Assembly (NCBI GenBank): GCA_016712885.1
Contig: JADJQF010000033.1
Coordinates: 806,001-870,000 of the forward strand
DNA: 64,000 bases
Source: Candidatus Flexicrinis proximus
GTDB taxonomy: Bacteria > Chloroflexota > Anaerolineae > Aggregatilineales > Phototrophicaceae
Direction: 5' to 3'
The translations under genes and the position numbers were made by a program. Positions 1 through 7,808 of this stretch are shown here, piece by piece (position 1 is the first letter of the stretch; every line of letters starts with the position of its first letter). The notes beneath the pieces are model-generated. The model was not told the DNA's origin and did not search any database. It worked only from the letters and a program-made list of their open reading frames with translations.

Positions 1-2
1 TG

Positions 3-155
3 GCCAGAATGACGCAGGCGATCAGTACTTTGTCTGCGAGCGACATCGCGCAGGCCCTGATCCGGCAGGAAGGCGATCCCGACATTGCGTTTGCCCGTCT
101 GCAAGCCCTTCAGCGAATCCTGACTGACGCACTGAAACACTTGTCCGCGAAATAG
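3..155 (+). CDS. C-terminal end of an unrecognised protein (cut by window edge)
   Basis: An open frame enters from the left edge and stops with TAG at 153-155, giving about 50 residues ending in LKHLSAK. An internal ATG at 9 could make it a complete 48-residue protein, but no ribosome-binding site can be judged at the edge. The sequence is helical and rich in Ala, Leu and Gln, with no motif I recognise. A strong rho-independent terminator follows immediately, which supports this being the true end of a gene and of its operon. Function unknown. Confidence 0.5.
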   Translation, partial: ARMTQAISTLSASDIAQALIRQEGDPDIAFARLQALQRILTDALKHLSAK

Positions 156-181
156 AAAAGGTTCGGGCGCGCGAACCTTTT
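156..181 (+). terminator. Rho-independent terminator
   Basis: A 10-bp perfect stem, AAAAGGTTCG paired with CGAACCTTTT, has a 6-nt loop and ends in a run of T. It begins directly after the stop codon of the preceding gene. The A-run upstream makes it usable in both directions. Confidence 0.85.
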
Positions 182-233
182 TGGAGACGAAGGCTATGAA
201 TCGAGCACGCGATCCGCCCTGAACAAATAAAAG

Positions 234-324
234 GCCCACATGCAACAAAGCAGGTGGGCGACGGACTGTGTGTACAACATTGTGACCTCGAAACCACAAT
301 GTAGCACAGTCCCCGCCTGCCTGC
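234..324. promoter_or_regulatory. Alternative hairpins upstream of the replication gene
   Basis: Two structures compete for the same bases. Hairpin A pairs GCCCAC (234-239) with GTGGGC (254-259); read on the minus strand it is followed by CTTTTATTT, like a terminator. Hairpin B is longer: GGACTGTG (263-270) pairs with CACAGTCC (305-312) and CATTGTG (278-284) with CACAATG (295-301). It extends outward by pairing 250-260 imperfectly with 314-324, so it also uses 254-259. The layout resembles antisense-RNA or attenuation control of plasmid replication genes; that role is inference. Confidence 0.4.
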
Positions 325-400
325 AACTGACATCCGAATTTGCGCTGCATTTTGATAGTGCGGCCCCTATTCCACATTGCCTGCTGCCTGGAGGATTGAG

Positions 401-979
401 ATGTCCGTCGATCTGGTATTGCCCCATGCCTATTCACCAACCGCTGGCGCGATCATGCCGCGACTGCCGGTTCCCTCCACGAATTCCCGCCAAAATCGAT
501 TTGGCAGCGCCATGCCGATCGGTGAAGCGACCAAAGCCGCATATGCCCCCTTCACGCGCATCCCTGATGCCGTGCTGCTCGATGAGCATCTGACGCCGAT
601 ACAGTTTCGCATCTATGTCGTGATCGCACGCCGCGCCAGTCGCGAAAGTGCGTCGGCATTCCCCAGCTACAACACCATCGCAGAGGACGCCAACATCAGC
701 CGCAGGTCGGCGATATACGGCGTCAAGGCGCTGATCAAAGCCGGGTATCTGGCCAAGCGTCCGCAGGAAAGCGGCCAGGGCGATGCGGCCAGCAATTTCT
801 ACACGATTTCTGGCGAGGGTAGTGAAATCTTTGCACCACGTGGTGTTCCCAGCGGAGAGGTTGTGCAAAGTTTACACCACGGTAGTGCAGCAAATGCACC
901 ACAGGTAGTGCGGGAGTTGCACCACGGTAGTGCAAACGCTGCGCCCGAACCAGACCTCAAAGAACAAGAAGAAGAGTAA
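401..979 (+). CDS. Helix-turn-helix replication-initiator-like protein (N-terminal part)
   Basis: A 192-residue protein. The ATG at 401 has GGAGG at 390-394 with good spacing; an upstream in-frame ATG at 377 lacks a site. Residues about 60-118 (LTPIQFRIYVVIARR, PSYNTIAEDANISRRS, KALIKAGYLAKR) form a winged helix-turn-helix of the type found in phage and plasmid replication proteins. The tail holds the repeated motif V(Q/R)xLHHGSA, seen in this protein class. It stops at two adjacent TAA codons (977-982). The next open frame (1115-1645), in the same phase, encodes a DnaD-like domain that normally follows on the same polypeptide, so this is probably the N-terminal half of a disrupted HTH-DnaD protein. 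It would bind the element's origin and recruit replication proteins. Confidence 0.65.
   Translation: MSVDLVLPHAYSPTAGAIMPRLPVPSTNSRQNRFGSAMPIGEATKAAYAPFTRIPDAVLLDEHLTPIQFRIYVVIARRASRESASAFPSYNTIAEDANISRRSAIYGVKALIKAGYLAKRPQESGQGDAASNFYTISGEGSEIFAPRGVPSGEVVQSLHHGSAANAPQVVRELHHGSANAAPEPDLKEQEEE
830..936. repeat. Iteron-like repeats inside the replication gene
   Basis: Copies of a TTGCACCAC / GTAGTGCAA motif in both orientations lie at about 830-845, 861-890, 892-912 and 917-936. The last, TTGCACCACGGTAGTGCAA, is a near-perfect palindrome. They are translated as the repeated LHHGSA segments. Initiator genes of this kind can carry their own binding sites within the coding sequence, so this may be part of the replication origin. 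Confidence 0.5.
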
Positions 980-1114
980 TAAGACTCAAGAGAACCGAAT
1001 CGCGCGCGAGCACGCACGAAGCCGGCCGCCGCAGCCACCACCGCTGCAGCCTCCCGATCCTGAACTTCAGGCGCTTTTGCCGATTTTCAAGAAAACATCG
1101 GTGCGCTGTCGGCA

Positions 1115-1645
1115 ATGGCCAGACAGGTGATCGGGGAGCTCGCGGCAGAGCACAGTACCGACCAGGTTCGCAAGGCGATCCAGGAGGCGGTGATCTACGA
1201 GAAACGCAGCCTCGCATATGTGCGCCGGGTGTTGTGTGCGTGGAAGCGAGACGGACGGGCAGCCGAACGGGGAATCACATCGTGGACGGACACATCAAGC
1301 CTGAATGCCCAGCCGATCCCGGAAGAATCGGCCCAATCAGCCCTCATTTGGCCGCCGCCCGGCCTGAACGACGACCTGCCCGCAAAACCAGACCTCAGCG
1401 ATCCAGCGGTTGCCGCATGGGCAGCGATATGCGAGCGCCTACCAGACCTCGGCCGACTGCCGAGAATGGTCACGCCGGTTAGCCTGGTCGGCGATGTGCT
1501 GACGGTTAGTACTTCGGCCGCACGAACGTATTCGGTGGTGACTAACACGCAACGCCATCTCGTGGAATACGCCACGCGGCAGATGCTAGGAATCGACGCG
1601 TTGCTTCGGGTTGAGTTGGTTGAGCGGGAGGCCGGCGCGGCGTGA
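1115..1645 (+). CDS. DnaD-like C-terminal replication domain
   Basis: A 176-residue open frame. The open phase begins just after TGA at 1061-1063, and residues upstream of the ATG (FQENIGALSAMARQV) already match the start of a DnaD/DnaB_2 C-terminal domain. The domain continues through EAVIYEKRSLAYVRRVLCAWKRDG. DnaD domains bind single-stranded DNA and help load the replicative helicase. The phase is identical to the upstream helix-turn-helix frame (401-979), but the linker between them (about 977-1085) is readable only in another frame (PPDPELQALLP), suggesting two compensating indels or a real split. The start codon is therefore uncertain. The C-terminal half (about residues 90-176) resembles the small variable domain of such proteins and is not otherwise recognised. 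Confidence 0.55.
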   Translation: MARQVIGELAAEHSTDQVRKAIQEAVIYEKRSLAYVRRVLCAWKRDGRAAERGITSWTDTSSLNAQPIPEESAQSALIWPPPGLNDDLPAKPDLSDPAVAAWAAICERLPDLGRLPRMVTPVSLVGDVLTVSTSAARTYSVVTNTQRHLVEYATRQMLGIDALLRVELVEREAGAA

Positions 1646-2220
1646 CCGGACGTCTAGATTGCCGATTAACGGCGCAGCGAGATGTAATCCCAAGCTGCAC
1701 CTTGATTCTGTGCGTTCCCGACGAAGTTCCCGTGCAGACCAGACCTGCCGACGCTATCCTTTTGCCTTCGCCGCGAGCGAGCAACTGTCGTCACTTACTA
1801 CTCTTGGAAGCAGATGCGGCTAGCGCATCTTTGGGGAAGAAGGGTATTGGCACCCAAAGCCGCCCGAAAACCGTAGGAGTAGTTAACGTCATTTGGGTCG
1901 TAGGGCTTTTTGCTCAGGCGGTTCAGGTGACACAGGTTGAGAAGCCGACTAATAGTGAATCTACAGAGAATTGTATCCCTATGAAAGATGGGATGTGAGT
2001 TCGCAATATCGGGTGAGGCAGTTGAGCCACAGGAGAGCATCCCTTCTAGCCTTAGGTAGGACAAATGTTCCGCCTCATTTAGAACAAATGTACTATTATA
2101 GTTATGGCTTGGTTGACCAAGAAATTGAATCCAGAGATAATGAGTGGAGGAAAATCATTTGGGTCACGGACATTACAGAAAATTGACGTCTGATGGAGTT
2201 TATACAAGGAGAACAAAAAG
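1646..2220. other. Intergenic stretch, possible decayed formylglycine-enzyme remnant
   Basis: I see no convincing gene. On the minus strand, 1798-2064 reads NRLSKKPYDPNDVNYSYGFRAA near its end. This weakly resembles the C-terminus of formylglycine-generating-enzyme-like proteins (RxxYR...GFR), but the rest is not recognisable. AAGGAG at 2206-2211 serves the next gene. Confidence 0.25.
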
Positions 2221-3279
2221 ATGAATAAAGAAAGCCGGTTTACAGGAGAACCCATCGACTCAAATGGTTTGGTATATCTACGAAGCCGTTACTACGACCC
2301 GGACTCAGGGTCATTTCTGTCTCTAGATCCATCCGAGGGTGATATCACCATTCCAATGTCGCTCAACGGATACGCCTATGCCTACGGGAATCCGTTGAAT
2401 AGTACGGACCCAAGCGGAATGGTTGTATGCTCTGACTTAAAACCTACGGTTGCTCAACGAGGTGAGTGTTTCCGCAAACTGTTTGACCTATGGCTGAATT
2501 TTGGTATCACGTTGACCGAAGAAGAGGCTTTGTCCCCTGGAGCGAAGGAGAACTGGACTTCAGCTCGTGTGAACAACGTCTATGCTGCGGTTCACGCCAT
2601 CAATGGACGATTGGGCGGTCTCACGAACCAAGCGATTGGCGGCACCGAAATGCGTCTGGTGTCCCAAAGTCCTGGTTCGGAAGCTGCTCGCACAACACTG
2701 TGCAATGTGATAAGTCTGTTTCTGAACTTCAGTGGAAGCACGCCCAACTATGTTCACAGCGTGAACAACCTGATTCACGAATTTGGGCATGTTATCACCC
2801 TCAGCCCGCCAGTGGGACGCACTGCCAACTCGGAAGCTATTGGTCCAGCGACAGGGATGCCGAATAGACCTGTCGCTCTATGGCAACAAATCCAGAATTA
2901 TCGTGGTTTCGGTGAAGAGAACGGATGGGATCCACAATTCCGCCAGAATCCTTCACCGAGCGCCGCTGAGGTGGTCGCCGACATGTTCCTATATCGGGTT
3001 CAGGGCTATCCATTCACACAGGATCAGCAAAACTACGGACAAGCCCGAAGCGCCTTCATGAGTGGCGGTGACATTCCTGGTCGTGACGGCAACCCGCTTC
3101 GTAGGATCAACGATAACACGCCAGTCAATGACGGCAGCGTGATTAGAAGTGCTGGTATCACCGCTTGGGCTGCAAATGCGAGCTGTGCTGGGGCATCAGG
3201 GACAAGCGCTGGCGATTCATCACTGGCGAATGATCCTTATCTGCAGGCTGCCAACAGCGGCTGGTGTTCGTTCACCTAA
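2221..3279 (+). CDS. Orphan Rhs C-terminal tip with metallopeptidase-like toxin domain
   Basis: A 352-residue protein with AAGGAG 9 nt before ATG. Residues 5-65 are the end of an Rhs core: RFTGEPIDSNGLVYLRSRYY, DPDSGSFLSLDP and YGNPLNSTDPSGM. In a full Rhs protein this closes the shell before a variable toxin. There is no Rhs repeat region upstream, so this is a displaced tip with its own start signal. The remainder is variable: NLIHEFGHVITL (about residue 184) holds an HExxH zinc-peptidase motif, and AAEVVADMF further on may supply the third ligand. The same layout (HELGH ... EEIWADMF) occurs at the end of the giant Rhs protein at 38221-47493. It is likely a toxin cassette exchanged into Rhs genes by recombination. 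The immunity partner is not identified; the next gene is a candidate only by position. Confidence 0.7.
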   Translation: MNKESRFTGEPIDSNGLVYLRSRYYDPDSGSFLSLDPSEGDITIPMSLNGYAYAYGNPLNSTDPSGMVVCSDLKPTVAQRGECFRKLFDLWLNFGITLTEEEALSPGAKENWTSARVNNVYAAVHAINGRLGGLTNQAIGGTEMRLVSQSPGSEAARTTLCNVISLFLNFSGSTPNYVHSVNNLIHEFGHVITLSPPVGRTANSEAIGPATGMPNRPVALWQQIQNYRGFGEENGWDPQFRQNPSPSAAEVVADMFLYRVQGYPFTQDQQNYGQARSAFMSGGDIPGRDGNPLRRINDNTPVNDGSVIRSAGITAWAANASCAGASGTSAGDSSLANDPYLQAANSGWCSFT

Positions 3280-3372
3280 AGCCGGTTCATCAGAGTGCCA
3301 ACATCGCTTATCGAGTTTTGGAAGCGGTGTTGGTATTTGTTTGAATGAACTCAATTGGCTACAGAGGTTAAG

Positions 3373-4230
3373 ATGATAACTAGATTTTTCGGAAGTCTCT
3401 TTGCTTGCGGATTGCTGACTCTTTTCAGTGGAGGGTTGCTATTCTCGACGTCAACAAATCGTCCGGTGGAAGAAGCGACTCCACGCCCGACATTAATCCC
3501 TAGCGCAACCCAAATACTTTTTCCAGAACGACCTGAAACACTCTCTGATATTCAGGCATTATTACAAGCACCAGATGAGGCTTGTCAACTGCCCTGTTTC
3601 TGGGGGGTCAGACTCGGATATACCACAGAAGAAGAGATCATTGAATTTTTGCAGCCAGTAGCCGTTGGCAGCAATGCGCCTGAGTTACACTATACTTTCA
3701 GAGAAGAGGCAGGGGAAGAGGCTATCTTGTACCTCAGCTTTGGGGTTAGGGATGGTATAGTGACTGAAACCGATGTGGTGATACATGCCCCATCTGAATG
3801 GTTACCAGACGAGACTCTTGAGTTGTCCCATCTGGTGTCAATTATACCCTCCACACCTTCTGCCTATTTGAGCATCAATATTACAGTTCAGAGGCTATTT
3901 CTGACGGTCGCATATGATGAGGGTGTCTTAGCTCAGTATTCGTTTGTACTGGGTATAGTGGGAGAGACACTAGCTGAGGCTGATTTTCGATTTTGTCCTG
4001 TACTCGAAGAGAACTACTACATCATACTCAGGTTGCGTGATGGTGATGCAAAATTCCTACTGGAAGGATATGGAACTTTGTCAGATACAGTCAGTGATAA
4101 AATATGGACAGTTGAACGCATGACAGGCATGAAAGTCGAGGACTTTGTGGCCCAAATTACCGAAAACCCGGATGAGTGTATTGATCTCCCATCCTATTCC
4201 GAACTTCTCGAGATGGGATATGAGTTTTAA
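3373..4230 (+). CDS. Secreted or membrane-anchored protein of the CxLPC family
   Basis: A 285-residue protein. The ATG at 3373 has AGAGG 5 nt upstream; the longer frame from 3355 lacks a site. Residues 1-25 form an N-terminal hydrophobic segment (MITRFFGSLFACGLLTLF), so a signal peptide or membrane anchor is likely. After a Pro/Thr-rich linker comes ACQLPCFWGVRLGYTTEEEI, a motif I associate with Chloroflexota extracytoplasmic proteins of unknown function. A second relative is at 13873-14538 (GCILPCFAG). It lies directly after the orphan Rhs toxin tip, where immunity genes are usually found, but nothing in the sequence proves that role. Confidence 0.55.
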   Translation: MITRFFGSLFACGLLTLFSGGLLFSTSTNRPVEEATPRPTLIPSATQILFPERPETLSDIQALLQAPDEACQLPCFWGVRLGYTTEEEIIEFLQPVAVGSNAPELHYTFREEAGEEAILYLSFGVRDGIVTETDVVIHAPSEWLPDETLELSHLVSIIPSTPSAYLSINITVQRLFLTVAYDEGVLAQYSFVLGIVGETLAEADFRFCPVLEENYYIILRLRDGDAKFLLEGYGTLSDTVSDKIWTVERMTGMKVEDFVAQITENPDECIDLPSYSELLEMGYEF

Positions 4231-4247
4231 GGGTATGGAGTTGGTTG

Positions 4248-5087
4248 ATGTCCAAGAAAAGTAACCGCAGATTGAAAAAATCAAGACCGATACAGCAGTA
4301 CAAGTCCTCCACCCACATGCAGCTACCCAAGCCCGATGGACTTGAGCCTGACGAAATCGGAATCATTCTCGACCCTCATAACCCCACACGGGTGCATTCG
4401 TATATGTTCGCGGATGGAACACATCTCAAGCTCGATAATAGCAGTGTTCCGGCAAACGTTCCCTCGCTTGAACCGTCCCTAATCATTACCTCGATGGACA
4501 ATCGAGGTCCACGTAACACGCTGGCGTATCATTATGGTGAAATGCTGATTGCCGCCCAAAACCTGTTTGGACCACGCAATACCTCGTTCCTTTTTTTGGG
4601 GTTTGAGTTTATTCCCGATCATGCCAGAGTACGCTATGTCACCGAGTACAGTGCAGTCATACAACTCAGTTTTCGGGCTATGATGAACCCGATTGAGGCG
4701 TATTTTGAACTCGCTCACGAGTGCGTACATCTATTATCCCCAAATCCCTATAAATCTGCGCTCATTATTGAAGAGGGGATGGCAAGCGTTTTCTCAAGCA
4801 TCTACATGCGTGAAACGATGAACGTTCAAGTACGACCTGTATCGCAGCGATACTACGACGAGGCAGCGGCACTGGTCACTTCTCTACTGGAGATTGATCG
4901 GTATGGCATCCGAAAGATGCGGGAAGAAGAACCCGACACGCGCAAAATCAGCAAATCCCTGATCCTGAAGTACTTTCCAGCGATCCCTGAAGCTGTGGCG
5001 GCGCGACTTGCCCAGACATTCTTAAATGGCGAGAAAGACCAGGCTGGCACACTGGCTCAATACGCTCTTGAGGGATTGCAGCAATAA
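4248..5087 (+). CDS. Putative HExxH metallopeptidase-like protein
   Basis: A 279-residue protein. It starts at ATG 4248 with TATGGAG 8 nt before it, 17 nt after the preceding gene, so the two are probably co-transcribed. The N-terminus is basic (SKKSNRRLKKSRP) with no signal peptide. Residues about 150-180 read ELAHECVHLL followed 18 residues later by EEGMAS. The HExxH plus downstream EExxA spacing is that of gluzincin-type peptidases, so zinc binding is plausible. The substrate is unknown. Together with the metallopeptidase-like Rhs tip at 2221 it forms a small cluster of peptidase-like proteins. It could be an effector or simply cargo. Confidence 0.55.
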   Translation: MSKKSNRRLKKSRPIQQYKSSTHMQLPKPDGLEPDEIGIILDPHNPTRVHSYMFADGTHLKLDNSSVPANVPSLEPSLIITSMDNRGPRNTLAYHYGEMLIAAQNLFGPRNTSFLFLGFEFIPDHARVRYVTEYSAVIQLSFRAMMNPIEAYFELAHECVHLLSPNPYKSALIIEEGMASVFSSIYMRETMNVQVRPVSQRYYDEAAALVTSLLEIDRYGIRKMREEEPDTRKISKSLILKYFPAIPEAVAARLAQTFLNGEKDQAGTLAQYALEGLQQ

Positions 5088-5204
5088 ATCACCAATGGTT
5101 TCATCCTCTTTGTAAAGCGTGCAACAAGACCAAAGTTGTTTTACTTTTGCCTGCATGCCTCGTCTAAATACTCATCGAATCCAAACTAAGCCGACATCTT
5201 CTTT
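5088..5204. other. Short intergenic stretch, left border of duplicated block
   Basis: No gene seen. Similarity to the second sigma-ssb block starts at CCTCGCACTACCGCCGGC (5205); upstream of that the two copies are unrelated. Confidence 0.4.
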
Positions 5205-5348
5205 CCTCGCACTACCGCCGGCGCGGCGAGTGTACAGCGCGGGTTTCCTCCCACGCAAACACCGGCGGCGGTACGCTGGCACGCCCTGACGGGCGCTACC
5301 ACCGAACCACCGGCCTAAAACGGCGACCAGACCGCGGTCGCCGTTTTT
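5205..5348 (+). promoter_or_regulatory. Conserved leader with terminator hairpin before the sigma-like gene (copy 1)
   Basis: This 144-nt segment is nearly identical to 53702-53845. It is rich in self-complementary GC segments and ends in a textbook terminator (5317-5348): CGGCGACC paired with GGTCGCCG, flanked by AAAA and TTTTT. The conservation of a non-coding leader ending in a terminator about 100 nt before a gene suggests attenuation, or a small structured RNA, controlling that gene. That is inference; the hairpin itself is clear. Confidence 0.55.
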
Positions 5349-5444
5349 GTTTGCCTGGTGCCCCCCTCTGCGCTGTGCCGTGCAGACGAGCGGTAGCGCT
5401 CACCTGCGCTGGCAGACTCCAGCGTGTGTCGGGGAGAAATCGTC

Positions 5445-6386
5445 ATGCACACCGAATATCGTTCAATCGTCCGCAGCCAGATCACACCGTATGCGCAAGT
5501 TCAGACCTATCCGACCGGCTGGGCCGGACGCCAGACCGGCGCGCAACTCTACGACGATCTCGTCGAATACGCGCGGAACGTCATGAAGCGCAACGGTCTG
5601 CAGCCGGACGAACGGCCGGAGTGCCTGCAGATCGGCTTCACCGCCTTGCTGGAGACGCTCAAATCGCAGCACAATTTCCTCGTCGACAAAACCCGCCAGC
5701 AAGCAGCGTTTTTCATCCTGGCGCGCTGCAAAAGCTCCAGTCTGCGCGCTTATGAGCGCCGCCACGAGAGCCTGGAGGCATACGTCTCGACCGACTGGCG
5801 CAGTTCGGCCGACGAACACACGATCACCGGCTACGAGAACGCCCGTGACGAGCGATGGGCCGCCTGGGCGACCGACATCGATACCCGGATCGACATCGAG
5901 CGCATCATGCACAAACTGGCCGCCAAATACATCGATTCCTTCAAACACCTGATAGCGCTTTACTACATCACGACGCAGATCTCACGTAAGGATGCCGCTG
6001 CATTGGCTGGACTGACGCCGTGGAACTGGATGCAGAACTACGTCGCGCCGGTGCTGCAGGACGTGCGCTATGAATTCGCGCAGGTCTTCCTTGAGCAGCA
6101 CGACTATCCGCAGTCGGAACGCAAGACTCTCGCCGATCGTCCGCACAGCGGTCAGTTCACGACGCCATATGCGGCGTGGCGCGAGCAGTACCGGCAGGGG
6201 TGGACCGCACCTGCGCAGTCGCTGCTGGAGCGGTATCGTCACACGCCGTGCGTCGTCCTTGCGCTGCAGGCGCAGATCGACGGCAAGACCTACGCGCAAG
6301 CCGCGATCGCGACCGGACGCAATCCGAAGTCGTTTCGCCGCCATATGAAACGTGCTGCTCAGCTGCTTGCTGCCGCCTATGCGTGA
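5445..6386 (+). CDS. Sigma-70-like / helix-turn-helix regulator, copy 1
   Basis: A 313-residue protein; ATG 5445 follows GGGGAGAA. Residues about 55-105 (CLQIGFTALLE, FILARCKSSSLRAYERR) resemble sigma region 2. Residues about 150-205 (RIDIERIMHKLAAKY, LIALYYITTQISRKDAAALA) resemble the sigma region 4 helix-turn-helix. A second helical DNA-binding-like segment is at the C-terminus (KTYAQAAIATGRNPKSFRRH). The protein probably steers transcription of the element's genes; ssb follows it. A copy about 88% identical by eye lies at 53942-54883 in the inner element. It could be a non-sigma regulator, as the -10 recognition helix is not obvious. Confidence 0.5.
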   Translation: MHTEYRSIVRSQITPYAQVQTYPTGWAGRQTGAQLYDDLVEYARNVMKRNGLQPDERPECLQIGFTALLETLKSQHNFLVDKTRQQAAFFILARCKSSSLRAYERRHESLEAYVSTDWRSSADEHTITGYENARDERWAAWATDIDTRIDIERIMHKLAAKYIDSFKHLIALYYITTQISRKDAAALAGLTPWNWMQNYVAPVLQDVRYEFAQVFLEQHDYPQSERKTLADRPHSGQFTTPYAAWREQYRQGWTAPAQSLLERYRHTPCVVLALQAQIDGKTYAQAAIATGRNPKSFRRHMKRAAQLLAAAYA

Positions 6387-6401
6387 GCCAGACAACGTCT
6401 T

Positions 6402-6434
6402 GGCTGGGACGTTAACTCAGCCGCTTTTGCTTTT
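6402..6434 (+). terminator. Probable terminator after sigma-like gene (copy 1)
   Basis: GGCTG (6402-6406) pairs with CAGCC (6418-6422) and is followed by GCTTTTGCTTTT. The same structure follows the second sigma-like gene at 54899-54931. Confidence 0.5.
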
Positions 6435-6861
6435 GCGATCCCATATAGAAATGACACGCCGATGCCGCCCAGCTTGCCCGATCACTAGAACGGGAGTGTC
6501 TTTCATCCGAACGTGACGCCGATGCGGTCAGACAGGGCGGCGTCTATCTCGGCAGTGACCGTGCAGTCGTTCCAGAGTCGGCCGCCTTCCGGACGCCCGC
6601 GCGATCCCTTGACTGCACCCCTCATTCCGCTTGTTCCTTCCCCGCAATACATCAGCAACGCCAGCGAGTTCGGATGATAGCCGAGACTGACATAGCGCAG
6701 TTCCTCTTCGCAAGGATCGCCTTGCCAACACGTCCCTCTTCGCCATGGACCCACGATCTCTTCGCTGCCGACTGTCATCCATGCGGCCAGAAAACGTACC
6801 GATTTGTTTCTGACCATCCTAGCAGGCGCGCCGGCCGTCAAAATCCTGCGGATTTCGCTTC
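6435..6861. other. Intergenic stretch between sigma-like gene and ssb
   Basis: A minus-strand open frame (6503-6841, 112 codons) exists, but its counterpart in the second copy (about 55000-55330) is not open in the same frame. It is probably not a gene. Patches of similarity between the two copies (for example around the GGCGATCC and AACGTACCGATTTGT segments) suggest a decayed gene or regulatory DNA. Confidence 0.35.
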
Positions 6862-6907
6862 ACCTGTTTGTGTCTGGCTGGTGCCGTTGCACTCAACACA
6901 AACAGGT
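6862..6907. promoter_or_regulatory. 12-bp perfect inverted repeat upstream of ssb (copy 1)
   Basis: ACCTGTTTGTGT (6862-6873) and ACACAAACAGGT (6896-6907) are exact inverted copies separated by 22 nt, about 110 nt before ssb. The arms are identical in the second block (55371-55416) and the spacer is nearly so. An operator for a dimeric regulator, a recombination site or an RNA hairpin are all possible. Confidence 0.6.
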
Positions 6908-7014
6908 AGCGGCCTGCGGCTGACGATCCGGCTTTCTCGCCTGCTGTTTGGCTTGTCAGAAATCGGCACTTAGCCGATGGAAAAGACAGCGCAAACGCGC
7001 GAAGGAGAAACATC

Positions 7015-7383
7015 ATGGGTACCAGCATCAATACACAGGTGACAGGGTTCGTCGGCAGTGATCCGCAGGTGCGCGAAGTGGGTGAGCAGCGCGTGGCGTC
7101 GTTCTCGGTGGCGATCAGCCGCAAGAACCGCGCCGGCGAGAAGCTGACACTGTGGGTGCGAGTGAACTGCTGGAACAAACTGGCCGACATCGCGGTGCAG
7201 TACGTCCGCAAGGGGTCGCTGGTGCAGGCGTCGGCGGAGTGGCTGAGGCCGTCGGCGTGGACCGACCAGAGCGGCACGGCGCAGGCCAGCGTCGATATGG
7301 ACGCGAGCCGGCTCGTTCTGCTAGACCGCGCCGAGAACGGCGACCACGGCTCGGACGAGAGCGATGGGAATATCCCGTTCTAG
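7015..7383 (+). CDS. ssb: Single-stranded DNA-binding protein, copy 1
   Basis: A 122-residue protein with GAAGGAG 7 nt before ATG. It has an OB-fold of SSB type: N-terminal TQVTGFVGSDPQVRE, then VASFSVAISRKNR and LWVRVNCWNKLADIAVQYVRKGS. It ends in an acidic tail with terminal GNIPF, close to the DDIPF tip that recruits partner proteins. It is shorter than a chromosomal SSB, as is usual for plasmid and conjugative-element versions. It would coat single-stranded DNA during replication or after transfer. A paralogue with about ten substitutions is at 55525-55896. The upstream conserved inverted repeat may control it. Confidence 0.92.
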   Translation: MGTSINTQVTGFVGSDPQVREVGEQRVASFSVAISRKNRAGEKLTLWVRVNCWNKLADIAVQYVRKGSLVQASAEWLRPSAWTDQSGTAQASVDMDASRLVLLDRAENGDHGSDESDGNIPF

Positions 7384-7400
7384 GCCGGAGAACGATGAAC

Positions 7401-7431
7401 GAACGGGCGATGTTGATAACACCGCCCGTTC
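7401..7431 (+). terminator. Hairpin after ssb copy 1
   Basis: GAACGGGCG (7401-7409) pairs perfectly with CGCCCGTTC (7423-7431), followed by ATTTGT. The T-run is weak, so termination efficiency is uncertain. The second ssb also ends in a GC hairpin. Confidence 0.45.
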
Positions 7432-7808
7432 ATTTGTCATGCGGAACATGTGTTTTCGTGGAGCGCTGCTATACATAGTAGGGAGTATTTTTGCATCGCA
7501 CACCGGAGAGCGTCCACGACAATAAAGTCGAGGCCTCTGGTGTCAAACAACACCCGTTGGGCGTTCAGCGATTTACTTCGCCTTGTGCAGGCAAAGACCA
7601 TACAGCTAGTAGTGGCCGATTGTTCGCGTGACCGCCAAAGGCATAAAGTGGAAGGTATGCCGATCAGATTGTCTGTTCGTGTGGACTGGCCCCATTGACA
7701 ACTTCCATAGGCAAATCTACTTCATCCAGCTCTTTGCTTGAGGCGGTGAACATAAAGTCCACCCTCATCGGCAGAATTTAGCGGTGAAAGACATTCGAGT
7801 TATGCCAT
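7432..7808. other. Intergenic stretch without recognisable gene
   Basis: Only short open frames without ribosome-binding sites are present. I see no repeats or hairpins of note. Confidence 0.4.

Noticed and set aside
1798..2064. Complete formylglycine-enzyme-like gene on the minus strand
   Set aside because: Only a short terminal segment resembles the family; the rest is not recognisable. Listed as a possible remnant at low confidence.
6503..6841. Minus-strand 112-codon gene between the sigma-like gene and ssb
   Set aside because: The frame is not kept in the second copy of the block, although flanking functional parts are.
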